Shown here piece after piece: positions 51,872 to 60,716 of a DNA stretch of 64,000 nucleotides. A program made the position numbers and the translations under genes. Origin of the DNA: Sphaerisporangium sp039871875 (lineage in GTDB: Bacteria; Actinomycetota; Actinomycetes; Streptosporangiales; Streptosporangiaceae); NCBI RefSeq assembly GCF_039871875.1, contig NZ_JBDPMD010000036.1, forward strand, positions 28,930-92,929. The letters are read 5' to 3'. The stretch's first letter is position 1; the number at the start of each line of letters is the position of its first letter. The notes beneath the pieces are model-generated. The model made no database searches. It saw nothing but the letters and a program-made list of their open reading frames with translations, and was not told where the DNA came from.

Positions 51872-52112
51872 GGAGTGAAACGTTCACTGGCTTGGCGGAA
51901 CTGAGCAGTGGGGCAGCAGGCCGGGCCGGGGGCGGGGGAGACCGGGCGGGGGTGGGCCTTGCCGGGGGGCGTTGAGAACGTTTCACTCCGGCTTGAGTGG
52001 AGTGTTACATCGCGTACCGCGAAGGGTGAGGGTTGTTTCCGCGCCTTCGGTGGGCGGGCGTCGGTGCTGCGGGACCGTGGGTGTTCGGCTCGCGGTGGGG
52101 AAAGCGCTTTCC
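51872..52112. promoter_or_regulatory. LacI-type operators upstream of the second sugar transporter operon
   Basis: The 420-base gap 51704-52123 holds GGAGTGAAACGTTC (51872-51885) and its exact inverse GAACGTTTCACTCC (51976-51989), 90 bases apart, plus a perfect 14-bp palindrome GGAAAGCGCTTTCC (52099-52112) just before the Shine-Dalgarno. AACGTT- and GCGC-centred palindromes are classic LacI-family sites. Paired inverted sites suggest DNA looping. A LacI gene is not adjacent. Confidence 0.65.
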
Positions 52113-52123
52113 GTGGAGGCGGG

Positions 52124-53392
52124 ATGGGCACTGGCAGAGTACTGGCGGGAGTCCTCGCGGTCGTGGTCGCGTTGGCGGGCTGTGGGGGGAGTGGCGACGG
52201 CGGTGGTGCGGGGGCGGTGACGATCCGGTTCGCCTGGTGGGGGAGTGACCAGCGGGCGAAGATCACCAATGAGGCGGTGAAGCTGTTCATGGCCAAGAAC
52301 CCGGGGATCAAGGTCGTGACCAGCACCGCCATCTATGACGCGTACTTCCAGAAGCTCGCGACCGAGACGGCCGGCGGCAACGCGCCCGATGTGATGCAGA
52401 TGAGCGACCGGCATCTGCAGGACTACGCGGCGCGGGGCGTCGTGCTGGATCTGCGGCCCCATGAAGGCAAGGAGATCCGGACGGACGGGCTCAAGAAGGA
52501 GGTCATGGGGCTCGGCACCTTGGGGGACAAGCTGTACGGGCTGCCGCTCGGGCAGACGGCGATGGTCATGGTGTACGACCCGGTGCTCTGGGAGAAGGCG
52601 GGCGCGGAGAAGCCCGAGCTCGGGTGGACATGGGACGACTACTTCGAAGCGGCGAAGAAGGTGTCCGACCACACCGGCAGGAAGGTGTACGGCGCCAGCG
52701 ACTTCGGCGGCATCGAGTCGTGGTTCAAGGTGTGGTTGTCGCAGCAGGGCAAGGGGCTGTACGCCCCGGACGGCAGCCTGGGCTACACCGAGCAGGACGT
52801 CGTGCGGTGGTGGGAGATGGCCACCCGGTTCCGCAAGGCGGGGGCCGTCACCCCGGGGGAGATCACCGCGGTGAACCCGGCGGGCAGCCCGGTGGCGCGC
52901 AAGCTGTCGGCGTCGGAGTTCCAGCCGGACTCCACGGTCGCGCCCGACGCCTGGAAAGCCTTCGACAACGACTACGCGCTGGCCCCGCCGCCCCAGGTGG
53001 GCGCCGACCCTGGGCTGTACGGCGAGCCGCCCATGCTGCTCAGCGTGTCCGCCAGGACCAAGCAGCGGGCCGCGGCGCTGAAGCTCGCCGACTTCGTCGT
53101 CAACGACCCCGAGGCCGCCAAGATCCTCGGCATGTCCCGCGGCCTGCCCGCCAACCTGGCCAACCGCGCCGCGATCGCCCCCACGCTGACCGGCGCCTGG
53201 AAGCAGGTGTACGCGTACGAGGAGCTGATCGCCGGCAAGGTCAAGACCGGCCCGCCCGCACCGCCCAAGGGCGCGGGCACCCTGTTCACGCTGTTCGACA
53301 AGTACTACCAGGAGGTCATGTACGACAGGGCCGCCCCGGCCGACGCCGCCAGGCGCTACTACGCCGAGGCCCGGCAGGTCCTCGCCGGATGA
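52124..53392 (+). CDS. sugar ABC transporter substrate-binding lipoprotein
   Basis: 422 residues from ATG 52124 with GGAGG upstream; the open frame reaches further back but the lipoprotein signal fixes the start (VVVALAGC lipobox near residue 20). Family 1 solute-binding features: TIRFAWWGSDQRA, APDVMQMSDRHLQDYA, YGLPLGQTAMVMVYDPVLWE and the C-terminal helix with DAARRYYAEARQVL. It belongs to the multiple-sugar group; ligand not predictable. Overlaps the first permease by four bases. A LacI-type palindrome sits at 52099-52112 in the leader. Confidence 0.9.
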   Translation: MGTGRVLAGVLAVVVALAGCGGSGDGGGAGAVTIRFAWWGSDQRAKITNEAVKLFMAKNPGIKVVTSTAIYDAYFQKLATETAGGNAPDVMQMSDRHLQDYAARGVVLDLRPHEGKEIRTDGLKKEVMGLGTLGDKLYGLPLGQTAMVMVYDPVLWEKAGAEKPELGWTWDDYFEAAKKVSDHTGRKVYGASDFGGIESWFKVWLSQQGKGLYAPDGSLGYTEQDVVRWWEMATRFRKAGAVTPGEITAVNPAGSPVARKLSASEFQPDSTVAPDAWKAFDNDYALAPPPQVGADPGLYGEPPMLLSVSARTKQRAAALKLADFVVNDPEAAKILGMSRGLPANLANRAAIAPTLTGAWKQVYAYEELIAGKVKTGPPAPPKGAGTLFTLFDKYYQEVMYDRAAPADAARRYYAEARQVLAG

Positions 53393-54333
53393 CGCGGCCG
53401 TCCACGCCGGAGCGGACGCGTCCCGCGCACGCCCCGGCCGCGGCTCCCTACGGTGAGCGCTCCCGTGTGGCGTACCTGTTCCTGTCGCCGTGGATCGCGG
53501 GCGCGGCGCTGCTGACCGTGGGCCCGATGCTCGCCTCGCTGTACCTGTCGTTCACGGACTACGACCTGTTCACCTCCCCGGAGTTCACCGGGCTGGAGAA
53601 CTACCGCAGGCTGTTCACCGAGGACCCCCACTTCCTCGCCGCGGTGTGGGCGACGGTGCGGTACGTGGTGTTGTCGGTGCCGGTGCAGCTCGTGGCGGCG
53701 CTCGCCGTGGCCGTGCTGCTGAACCGGGCGAGCCGCATGCAGGGTTTCTACCGCTCGGCCTTCTACGCGCCGTCCCTGCTCGGCGCGAGCGTGGCGGTCG
53801 CCCTGGTCTGGCGGGCGCTCTTCTCCGCCGGCGGGGCCGCCGACCGGGTGTTGTCGCTGGTCGGCATCCGCACCGGAGGCTGGGTCACCGATCCGGACCT
53901 GGCGCTGCTGGTGCTGGTGCTGCTCGGCATCTGGCAGTTCGGCGCCCCCATGGTGATCTTCCTGGCGGGTCTCAAGCAGATCCCCCCGGAGCTGTACGAC
54001 GCGGCGGCGGTGGACGGCGCCGGCCGGTGGCGGCGGTTCCTGTCGATCACCCTGCCCATGCTCTCCCCGGTGATCTTCTTCAACCTGGTGCTGGACACGA
54101 TCCGCGCCTTCCAGGTCTTCAACGCGGCGTTCATCGTCAGCAGCGGCACCGGCGGCCCGGGTGACTCCACCCTCTTCTACACCCTGTACCTGTGGCAGAA
54201 GGGCTTCGTCGACTTCAGGATGGGTTACGCCTCGGCGATGGCCTGGCTGCTGCTGGCCGGCATCGCGCTGGTCACCCTGCTGATCTTCAGATCGGCCCGC
54301 TCCTGGGTCCACTACGGAGGTGAGGAGCGGTGA
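53389..54333 (+). CDS. sugar ABC transporter permease (MalF type)
   Basis: 314 residues, six membrane helices. A 25-residue basic/Pro-rich start precedes RVAYLFLSPWIAGAALLTVG. The EAA loop is present as LYDAAAVDGAGRWRRFLSI, followed by TLPMLSPVIFFNLVLDTI. Overlap with both neighbours (ATGA at the start, GTGA at the end) makes it part of a four-gene translationally coupled unit. Confidence 0.9.
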   Translation: MTRPSTPERTRPAHAPAAAPYGERSRVAYLFLSPWIAGAALLTVGPMLASLYLSFTDYDLFTSPEFTGLENYRRLFTEDPHFLAAVWATVRYVVLSVPVQLVAALAVAVLLNRASRMQGFYRSAFYAPSLLGASVAVALVWRALFSAGGAADRVLSLVGIRTGGWVTDPDLALLVLVLLGIWQFGAPMVIFLAGLKQIPPELYDAAAVDGAGRWRRFLSITLPMLSPVIFFNLVLDTIRAFQVFNAAFIVSSGTGGPGDSTLFYTLYLWQKGFVDFRMGYASAMAWLLLAGIALVTLLIFRSARSWVHYGGEER

Positions 54334-55157
54334 CGCGGCGCGTCCTGTGGCACGTGGCGCTGCTCGCCGCGCTGGCGGCGATGCTCTACCCGCTCGTGTG
54401 GCTGGTGGCCGGCTCGCTCAAACCGGGGGAACGCATCGCGTCCACCGTCGGCCTGTGGGCCGGGTCGCTGACCCTGGACAACTACGCCGCCCTGTTCGCC
54501 CCTGCCGACACCCCGGTCTGGCGGTACTTCCTCAACTCCACGCTCGTGGCCGGCGGCGCGGTGCTCGGCAACGTGCTGACCTGCTCGCTGGCGGCCTACG
54601 CGTTCGCACGGCTGAGGTTCCGGCTGCGTACCCCCATGTTCGCGTTCATGCTGGCCACCATCATGCTGCCCCAGCACGTCGTGCTGATCCCGCAGTACAC
54701 GATCTTCCAGCGGCTCGGCATGGTGGACACCTTCTGGCCGCTGGTGCTGCCCAAGTTCCTCGCCACCGACGCGTTCTTCGTCTTCCTGATGGTGCAGTTC
54801 ATCCGGCAGCTCCCGCGCGAGCTGGACGAGGCGGCGCGCATCGACGGCTGCGGCCCGCTGCGCATCTTCCTGCACATCACCCTGCCGCTCATCAAGCCCG
54901 CCATGATCACCACGGCGATCTTCACGTTCATCTGGACCTGGAACGACTTCTTCACCCAGCTCATCTACCTGTCGTCCCCCGACAGGCTCACGGTGCCGCC
55001 GGCGCTGCGCATGTTCGTGGACCTCCAGGAGAGCGCCGCCTCGTTCGGCCCGATGTTCGCCCTGTCGGTGCTCTCGCTCGTGCCGATCCTGCTGTTCTTC
55101 GCCGCCTTCCAGCGTTTCCTCGTGCAGGGCCTCGCCACCTCGGGGCTGAAGGGATGA
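54330..55157 (+). CDS. sugar ABC transporter permease (MalG type)
   Basis: 275 residues from GTG 54330. Six membrane helices; EAA loop ELDEAARIDGCGPLRIFLHI and TLPLIKPAMITTAIFTFIWTWND are typical MalG features. With the MalF-type neighbour it forms the pore; an ATPase must come from elsewhere in the genome, as for the first sugar system in this window. Confidence 0.9.
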   Translation: MTRRVLWHVALLAALAAMLYPLVWLVAGSLKPGERIASTVGLWAGSLTLDNYAALFAPADTPVWRYFLNSTLVAGGAVLGNVLTCSLAAYAFARLRFRLRTPMFAFMLATIMLPQHVVLIPQYTIFQRLGMVDTFWPLVLPKFLATDAFFVFLMVQFIRQLPRELDEAARIDGCGPLRIFLHITLPLIKPAMITTAIFTFIWTWNDFFTQLIYLSSPDRLTVPPALRMFVDLQESAASFGPMFALSVLSLVPILLFFAAFQRFLVQGLATSGLKG

Positions 55158-55708
55158 GCCGCCTCACCCTGCTGTCGGAGTCGCTCCTGCTCGGGGTGCT
55201 GGTGTTCCTCGCGTCGCTCCCGCTGGTCACCGTGTTCGCCGCGGTGACCGCCGGGTGCGCGCTGCTGCGTGACGCCGGTCAGGGGGTGGGGGTGCGGCCG
55301 TACGCCCGCCACCTGCGCGCCGTCGCCAGGTCCGGGCCGCCGGTGTTCGCCGCGCCGCTCGTGCCCGGCCTGCTGCTGCCGCTCCACTGGGTGGCGGCCG
55401 GGGCCGGGCTGCCGGGCGGCGAGGTGTACGCCGCGGCGGTCCCGCCGCTGGCCGTGGCCGCCGCCGCGCTCGCGCTGCGGTGCGCCGGCGCCTGGCGTCC
55501 CGGGGCGGGCTGGCCCCGGGTGCTGCGCACCGCGCTCCGGGCCGACCTGTACGGCACGGCGCTGCTGGCCATGGCGGTGGCCGCGGCCGTGGTCGTCTGC
55601 TCGGTCTTCCCCGTCGTCACCCCGCTGGCCCTCGGCCAGCTCGTCCTCGCCGCCGCCGCCGTGGACGCCCGGCCGTCCGCGCCGCACGCCCGCGGAACCC
55701 GGCGCTGA
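55154..55708 (+). CDS. DUF624-like membrane protein in a sugar ABC operon
   Basis: 184 residues from ATG 55154 overlapping the permease stop. Four or five hydrophobic helices, starting LTLLSESLLLGVLVFLASLP. DUF624 proteins are a recurrent fourth member of such carbohydrate ABC operons, where their role is unknown. Ala/Val-rich helices and lack of catalytic residues fit a small membrane accessory. It ends 18 bases from the convergent histidine kinase. Confidence 0.7.
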   Translation: MSRLTLLSESLLLGVLVFLASLPLVTVFAAVTAGCALLRDAGQGVGVRPYARHLRAVARSGPPVFAAPLVPGLLLPLHWVAAGAGLPGGEVYAAAVPPLAVAAAALALRCAGAWRPGAGWPRVLRTALRADLYGTALLAMAVAAAVVVCSVFPVVTPLALGQLVLAAAAVDARPSAPHARGTRR

Positions 55709-55726
55709 TCGCCGGGCCGGGGCCGC

Positions 55727-57103
55727 TCAGGCAGACGGTTCGTCTTCGCGTGCGGAGATGCTGAGCAGCGGGATGACCAGGACGAAACGGGCACCGGTGG
55801 GGCTGTCCTCCAGGGAGAGGGTGCCGTTGTGGCGCTGGGCGATCTCGCGGGCGATCGCGAGGCCGAGGCCGGTGCCCTGCTGGTCCTTGGCGCGGCCCGC
55901 GGGCAGGCGGGTGAAGCGCTGGAAGACGATCTCGCGTTGCTCGCTGGCGATGCCCTCGCCGTCGTCGATGACCTCCATGACGGCTTTGCCGTTCTCGTGG
56001 CGCACCAGGATGGTGACCGTCGAGACGGCGTGGCGTTCGGCGTTGTCGAGCAGGTTGGTGAGCAGGCGGGCCAGTTGCAGGCGGTCGCCGCTGACGACCA
56101 CGCCGGTCTCCAGGCCGAGGACGACGCGGCGGCGCCTCGCGCGGTGGTTCAGCTCGGTGCGCACCAGCTCGGCCAGGTCGATGTAGCCACGGACGATGCG
56201 CTCGCCGGCGTCAAGGCGGGCGATGAGGAGCAGGTCGGTGACGATGGCCTGCAGGCGGTCCAGGCTGGACATCAGGGCCTCGCCGGTCTTCACCCAGTCG
56301 GTGTCGGCGGGGTGCAGCAGGCCCTCCTCCACCTGGGCGCGCATCGCGGTGAGAGGGCTGCGCAGGTCGTGGGAGGCGTCGGAGGCGAAGCGGCGCTGGC
56401 GTTCCACCGACTGGCGCAGCTTGTCCAGGGTGATGTTGACGCTGTCGGCGAGGTCGCCGATCTCCTCGCGGGGTGTCGGCGCGGCGAGGCCCCAGGACGG
56501 CTCTCCAGCGGTGACCTCGGCCAGTTTGACCCGGACGGCGTCCACGGGACGCAGGATCCGCCGGATGAAGCGCTGTGCCCCGTACGCGGCGGTGCCGGTG
56601 ACGGCGATGGACCCCAGGGTCAGCAGGGAGAGAAGCCACGGGCTGACGTACCACGGGACGGCGTGGTCGGCGCCGTAGACCAGCACGTCGCCCTCCACCC
56701 GGGGGAAGCGTGTCACGACCACGAGGGCGCACCCGCCGCGGAAGCCGGCGGGGTCGCACACCTCGGCCGACTTCATCGCGTGCCCGGCCGCCGGGACCAG
56801 GCGCGCCGCCACCGTCGGCTCGCCGACCATGCGGGGGGTCGCCGAGATGATCCGGCCCGCCGCCTGGTCCAGCACCTGCACCGCGGGGATCGCCTGGATC
56901 GGCAGGACGGCGGGCAGCAGGCCGCGCTCGGCCACGTACCCGACGGTCAGCGTCGTGTCGGCGATCTTGTGTCGCAGCTCGGCGGTGGCGGTTCCGCGCA
57001 CGCCGTACATGACGAGCGCGCTCGCGCCCGCGCACACCAGTGCCGTCAGGACGCCCGCGACGACCGCCACCCGCGTCCGGACGGACCAGTCGCGCCATGG
57101 CAT
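55727..57103 (-). CDS. sensor histidine kinase without an adjacent response regulator
   Basis: 458 residues from ATG 57103 (GTG 57106 is one codon earlier). Two membrane helices (about 12-35 and 155-178) flank an extracytoplasmic sensor of about 120 residues with two Cys (AEVCDPAGFRGGCALV). A HAMP linker follows. The dimerisation box is ASHDLRSPLTAMRA, then N-box NLLDNAERHA, G1 VIDDGEGI, F-box and G2 GTGLGLAIA. It is a complete HisKA-type kinase. No response regulator is found on either side. It lies 82 bases downstream of the peptide-transporter operon in the same direction and might be read with it. Confidence 0.88.
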   Translation of the reverse strand: MPWRDWSVRTRVAVVAGVLTALVCAGASALVMYGVRGTATAELRHKIADTTLTVGYVAERGLLPAVLPIQAIPAVQVLDQAAGRIISATPRMVGEPTVAARLVPAAGHAMKSAEVCDPAGFRGGCALVVVTRFPRVEGDVLVYGADHAVPWYVSPWLLSLLTLGSIAVTGTAAYGAQRFIRRILRPVDAVRVKLAEVTAGEPSWGLAAPTPREEIGDLADSVNITLDKLRQSVERQRRFASDASHDLRSPLTAMRAQVEEGLLHPADTDWVKTGEALMSSLDRLQAIVTDLLLIARLDAGERIVRGYIDLAELVRTELNHRARRRRVVLGLETGVVVSGDRLQLARLLTNLLDNAERHAVSTVTILVRHENGKAVMEVIDDGEGIASEQREIVFQRFTRLPAGRAKDQQGTGLGLAIAREIAQRHNGTLSLEDSPTGARFVLVIPLLSISAREDEPSA

Positions 57104-57188
57104 CACCGCGCCCCCCGTGTCCGCCTCATGATCACCCTAAATGGGCATCATTCGCGGTCCCCGCAGTGAATCGGCAAGACGGCAGAAA

Positions 57189-58169
57189 CTATGGATCAAG
57201 GACGTGCAGGGCCGAGGGGGCCTGGTTCATCGGCCGTCCTCCGGATTCCGTGCACTCCACCACGTCACCCACCCGGGCCCCGTACAGGTCGGGCACATGC
57301 ACCCCCGGCGCCACGACCAGGGTCATCCCCGGCACCAGCGGCGTGCCGTCGCCGGGCGCCAGCCACGGCGCCTCCGCCGGGTCCAGCCCGATGCCGTGCC
57401 CGGTGCCGCGCGCCGCGTACGCGCCGTACCCGCACTCGTCCAGCACGGTCCACGCCGCGGCGTCGACGTCGGCGGCACTCGCCCCGGGCCGCACGGCCGC
57501 CAGCGCGGCGTCCCTCGCGGTCAGCAGCACCGCGTGCAGCGCGTCGAAGTCCTCGGGCGGCTCGGCGACGACGAACCCGCGGCTCGCCTCCGCGTGGTAG
57601 CCGCCGTACCTGGCGGTGACCCGCACCTGCACGGCGTCGCCGGGGTTGATGACCCGCACGGACGGCGTGTGGCCGGGCCGCGCGGTGTTCTCCCCGGCCG
57701 CCACCGTCACCGCGACCACGCCGGGCGCGCCGGACTCCCCGGCCAGCCGCCGCGCCATGCCCTCCTCGGTGGCGCCGTACCACGGCAGCTCCCGCGCCAC
57801 GGCCAGCACCTGGTCCGCCGCCGCCGCGGCCCGGCCGATCGCGGCCACCTCGGACGGCCGTTTGCGTGCCCGCAGCGGCTCCAGCACCGCGGAGGCCAGC
57901 ACCAGGTCGGCCTCCAGCCGCAGCGCGAACAGCTCACGGGCCCGCATCTCGCCGTCCACCGCCACCCGGGCCGCCCCGGCGGGCAGCAGCGCCGCCGCGT
58001 CGCCGGCGCCGGCCGCGAGCTCGGGCTGCCGGCCGGGCACCAGCACGAGGAAACCGTCCGGCTCCCACCCGGTGACGTACCGCTGGTCGGAGGACGGCCG
58101 CAGCACCATCGCGTCCAGGCCGGACTCCGCCATCCGGGCGAGGACGGCCGCGATCACCTCCGCGGTCAT
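57189..58169 (-). CDS. M24-fold (pita-bread) protein with altered metal ligands
   Basis: 326 residues from ATG 58169, overlapping the upstream ATPase by four bases. The creatinase-like N-domain (1-110) and M24 C-domain (120-326) are both recognisable. In active aminopeptidases five ligands occur (two Asp, His, two Glu). Here the first Asp position reads VQVRVTARYGGY, the second (normally SDxTR) is AEASRGF, the His is kept in GTGHGIGL, the fourth Glu may be AEAP, and the last ED reads ARVGDVVEC. Loss of at least two ligands suggests a metal-free enzyme (as in creatinase) or a peptide-binding pseudoenzyme. Its place in a peptide import operon fits Xaa-Pro peptide handling. Confidence 0.85.
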   Translation of the reverse strand: MTAEVIAAVLARMAESGLDAMVLRPSSDQRYVTGWEPDGFLVLVPGRQPELAAGAGDAAALLPAGAARVAVDGEMRARELFALRLEADLVLASAVLEPLRARKRPSEVAAIGRAAAAADQVLAVARELPWYGATEEGMARRLAGESGAPGVVAVTVAAGENTARPGHTPSVRVINPGDAVQVRVTARYGGYHAEASRGFVVAEPPEDFDALHAVLLTARDAALAAVRPGASAADVDAAAWTVLDECGYGAYAARGTGHGIGLDPAEAPWLAPGDGTPLVPGMTLVVAPGVHVPDLYGARVGDVVECTESGGRPMNQAPSALHVLDP

Positions 58170-59080
58170 GCCGGCGGGTACAGCCAGCAGGACACCGGAC
58201 CCGGCGCGGGCTCCTCACGGGCGCAGACGTCCATCGCCTTCGGGCAGCGCGGGTGGAACCGGCAGCCGGACGGCGGGTCGGACGGGTCGGGCACGTCCCC
58301 GGGCAGCTCCTCGGGCAGCCGGCCGAGGCCGTCGGCGGCGGGGACGGCCCGCAGCAGCGCCTCGGTGTACGGGTGCCGGGGCCGGGTCCAGACCTCCTCG
58401 GTCGGGCCGGTCTCCACGATCTTGCCGAGGTACATCACCGCGATCCGGTCGGCGATGAGGCGCACCACCGACAGGTCGTGGCTGATGAACAGCAGCCCGG
58501 CGCCCGACTCCACCGCGAGGGTGCGCATCAGCGTCGCCACCGTGGCCTGCGCGGACGCGTCCAGCGCGGAGATCGGCTCGTCCCCGATCAGCAGGGACGG
58601 CCGGGCCGCGAGCGCGCGGGCGATGGCGATGCGCTGGCGTTGCCCGCCGGAGAACTCGTGGGGGTAGCGCCCGGCCACGGAGGCGGGCAGCCCCACCCGT
58701 TCCAGCATGTCCCCGGGGGTGGTGGCCCGGTCGCCCGCCACGGCGAGGCCGTCGGCGATCTGCGCGCCGATCCGGCGCCGGGGGTTGAGGGAGGCGTAGG
58801 GGTCCTGGAACACCATCTGGATGCCCGTCAGCGCGCGGTCCCTGCGCCGCAGGCCGAGGCGGCCCACCGGGGTGCCGCCGAAGGTGACGGTGCCGCCGGT
58901 CGCCGGGGCGAGCCCGCACACCGCCCGCGCCAGCGTCGACTTCCCGCACCCGGACTCGCCGACCAGCCCCACGACCTCGCCGGCCGCCACGCCGAGGCTC
59001 GCCCCGGCCACGGCCCGCACGGCCGGGCGCCCCGGCGTCCGGTGGTCCACTACCAGTTCGTCCACGTCGAGCAGTGTCAC
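58166..59080 (-). CDS. oligopeptide/dipeptide ABC transporter ATPase (DppF/OppF type)
   Basis: 304 residues from GTG 59080 (GTGA overlap with the gene before). Walker A LVGESGCGKSTL, Q-loop MVFQDPYASLNPRR, signature FSGGQRQRIAIARAL, Walker B LLIGDEPISALD, H-loop FISHDLSVV. The C-terminal extension has GCRFHPRCPKAMDVC-AREEP, the four-cysteine-type tail typical of the oligopeptide family. It powers uptake with the DppD-type partner. Confidence 0.92.
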   Translation of the reverse strand: MTLLDVDELVVDHRTPGRPAVRAVAGASLGVAAGEVVGLVGESGCGKSTLARAVCGLAPATGGTVTFGGTPVGRLGLRRRDRALTGIQMVFQDPYASLNPRRRIGAQIADGLAVAGDRATTPGDMLERVGLPASVAGRYPHEFSGGQRQRIAIARALAARPSLLIGDEPISALDASAQATVATLMRTLAVESGAGLLFISHDLSVVRLIADRIAVMYLGKIVETGPTEEVWTRPRHPYTEALLRAVPAADGLGRLPEELPGDVPDPSDPPSGCRFHPRCPKAMDVCAREEPAPGPVSCWLYPPA

Positions 59081-59868
59081 GGGCCCTCCTGCGGCCGGGT
59101 GTCCTCGCGGGGCAGCGCGTCGAGGAGGGCGCGGGTGTAGGGGTGGCCCGGCTCGCGCAGCACGCGGGCGCGGGGCCCGGTCTCCACGACGAGGCCGTCC
59201 CGCATCACGCTCACCTCGTCGGCCACCGCCGACATGACGCCGAGGTCGTGGGTGACCAGCAGCACCGCGAGCCCCAGCTCGTCGCACAACCGCCGCAGCA
59301 GCCGCAGCACGCCGGCCTGCACGGTGACGTCCAGCGCGGTGGTCGGCTCGTCGGCGATCAGCACCCGGGGCCCGCAGGCCAGCGCGACCGCGATGGCGAT
59401 GCGCTGCCGCATGCCGCCGGAGAACTGGTGGGGGTAGCGGCGCGCCGCGTCGGCGGGGGAGGGGATGCGGACCTGGGTGAGCAGGTCGACGGCCCGCGAG
59501 TGCGCCTCCGTCCGCCCGAGGCGCAGGTGGTGGCGCATGTGCTCGGTGATCTGGCGGCCGACGGTCAGCATGGGGTGCAGGCTGGTCGCCGGGTCCTGGA
59601 ACACCATGGCGATCTCCCGCCCGCGCACGCGGTTCAGCTCACGAGGCGGAAGGCCGAGCAGCTCACGGTCGCCGAGCGCGATCCGTCCCGACACGCGGGC
59701 GCCGTGGGGGAGCAGCCCCAGGGTGGCGAGGCCCGTCATGGTCTTGCCCGAGCCGCTCTCACCCGCCAGGCCGTGCACCCGTCCCTGGGCGAGGGAGAGG
59801 TCCACGCCGCGCAGGATGTCGTGCCCGCCGATGGACACCTTCAGGCCCTCGATGCTCAGGGTGCTCAC
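59077..59868 (-). CDS. oligopeptide/dipeptide ABC transporter ATPase (DppD/OppD type)
   Basis: 263 residues from GTG 59868. Walker A LAGESGSGKTMTGLA, MVFQDPATSLHPML, signature FSGGMRQRIAIAVAL, Walker B VLIADEPTTALD, H-loop VTHDLGVM. It is shorter than usual DppD because it lacks most of the C-terminal cysteine tail, ending soon after the HPYTRALLDALP motif. It is coupled to both neighbours by GTGA overlaps. Confidence 0.92.
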   Translation of the reverse strand: MSTLSIEGLKVSIGGHDILRGVDLSLAQGRVHGLAGESGSGKTMTGLATLGLLPHGARVSGRIALGDRELLGLPPRELNRVRGREIAMVFQDPATSLHPMLTVGRQITEHMRHHLRLGRTEAHSRAVDLLTQVRIPSPADAARRYPHQFSGGMRQRIAIAVALACGPRVLIADEPTTALDVTVQAGVLRLLRRLCDELGLAVLLVTHDLGVMSAVADEVSVMRDGLVVETGPRARVLREPGHPYTRALLDALPREDTRPQEGP

Positions 59869-60716
59869 AGCGCACGCTCCTTGATGGCCCGCGCCGTCCG
59901 CGGGTCGAGCGCGTCCCGCAGCGTGTCGCCGAGGAAGTTGAACGCCAGCACCACGGTGAGGATGGCGAGGCCGGGGAACGTCGCCACCCACCAGCTGTCG
60001 AAGACGTCCACGCCGGAGGCCACCATGGCGCCCCACTCCGGGGACGGCGGCTTGGCGCCGAGCCCGAGGAACGACAGGCCGGACAGCAGCAGCAGCGCCG
60101 TGCCGATGTCCAGCGTGGCGAGCACCAGCACCGGGCCGGTGATGTTGGGCAGCACGTCCACCCGCAGCGACCGCCACGCGGAGAACCCGAGCAGCCGCCC
60201 GCTCAGCACGAACTCCCGCTCGCGCACCCCGAGCACCAGGCCCCGGGTGACGCGGGCGTACGCGGGCCACGCCACCACCAGCACGGCGAGCACCGCGTTG
60301 GTGAGGCTGGCGCCGAGCGCGGCGGCCACCACCATGGCGAGGATCACCGTGGGGAACGCGAACACCAGGTCCGCGAGGCGCATGATGCCCTCGCCGACCC
60401 ACCGGCCGAAGTACCCGGCGCACGCGCCGAGCAGCCCGCCGATCAGCATCGACAACACCACCAGCAGCAGCGTCAACGGGATCGACACCCGGGCGCCGTA
60501 CATCACCCGGGAGAGGACGTCGCGGCCGAGCTGGTCGGTGCCGAACCAGTGGCCGGGACCGGGCGCCGCGAGCCGCGGCAGGTCCTGCGCCAGCGGGTCG
60601 TGCGGCGCCAGCAGCGGCGCGGCGACCGCGACCACCAGCCACGCCAGCGCGGCCAGGGCCCCGGCGACGGCCAGCGGGCGGCGCCACGCGTCGGGGAGGC
60701 GCCCCCAGAGCCTCAC
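59865..60716 (-). CDS. oligopeptide/dipeptide ABC transporter permease (DppC type)
   Basis: 283 residues from GTG 60716. Six helices; HWFGTDQLGRDVLSRVMYGAR is the hallmark of the DppC/OppC periplasmic loop, and the EAA-like loop reads GRLLGFSAWRSLRVDVLPNI. GLSFLGLGAKPPSPEWGAM follows, again characteristic. Starts in the stop of the DppB-type gene. Confidence 0.92.
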   Translation of the reverse strand: MRLWGRLPDAWRRPLAVAGALAALAWLVVAVAAPLLAPHDPLAQDLPRLAAPGPGHWFGTDQLGRDVLSRVMYGARVSIPLTLLLVVLSMLIGGLLGACAGYFGRWVGEGIMRLADLVFAFPTVILAMVVAAALGASLTNAVLAVLVVAWPAYARVTRGLVLGVREREFVLSGRLLGFSAWRSLRVDVLPNITGPVLVLATLDIGTALLLLSGLSFLGLGAKPPSPEWGAMVASGVDVFDSWWVATFPGLAILTVVLAFNFLGDTLRDALDPRTARAIKERAL

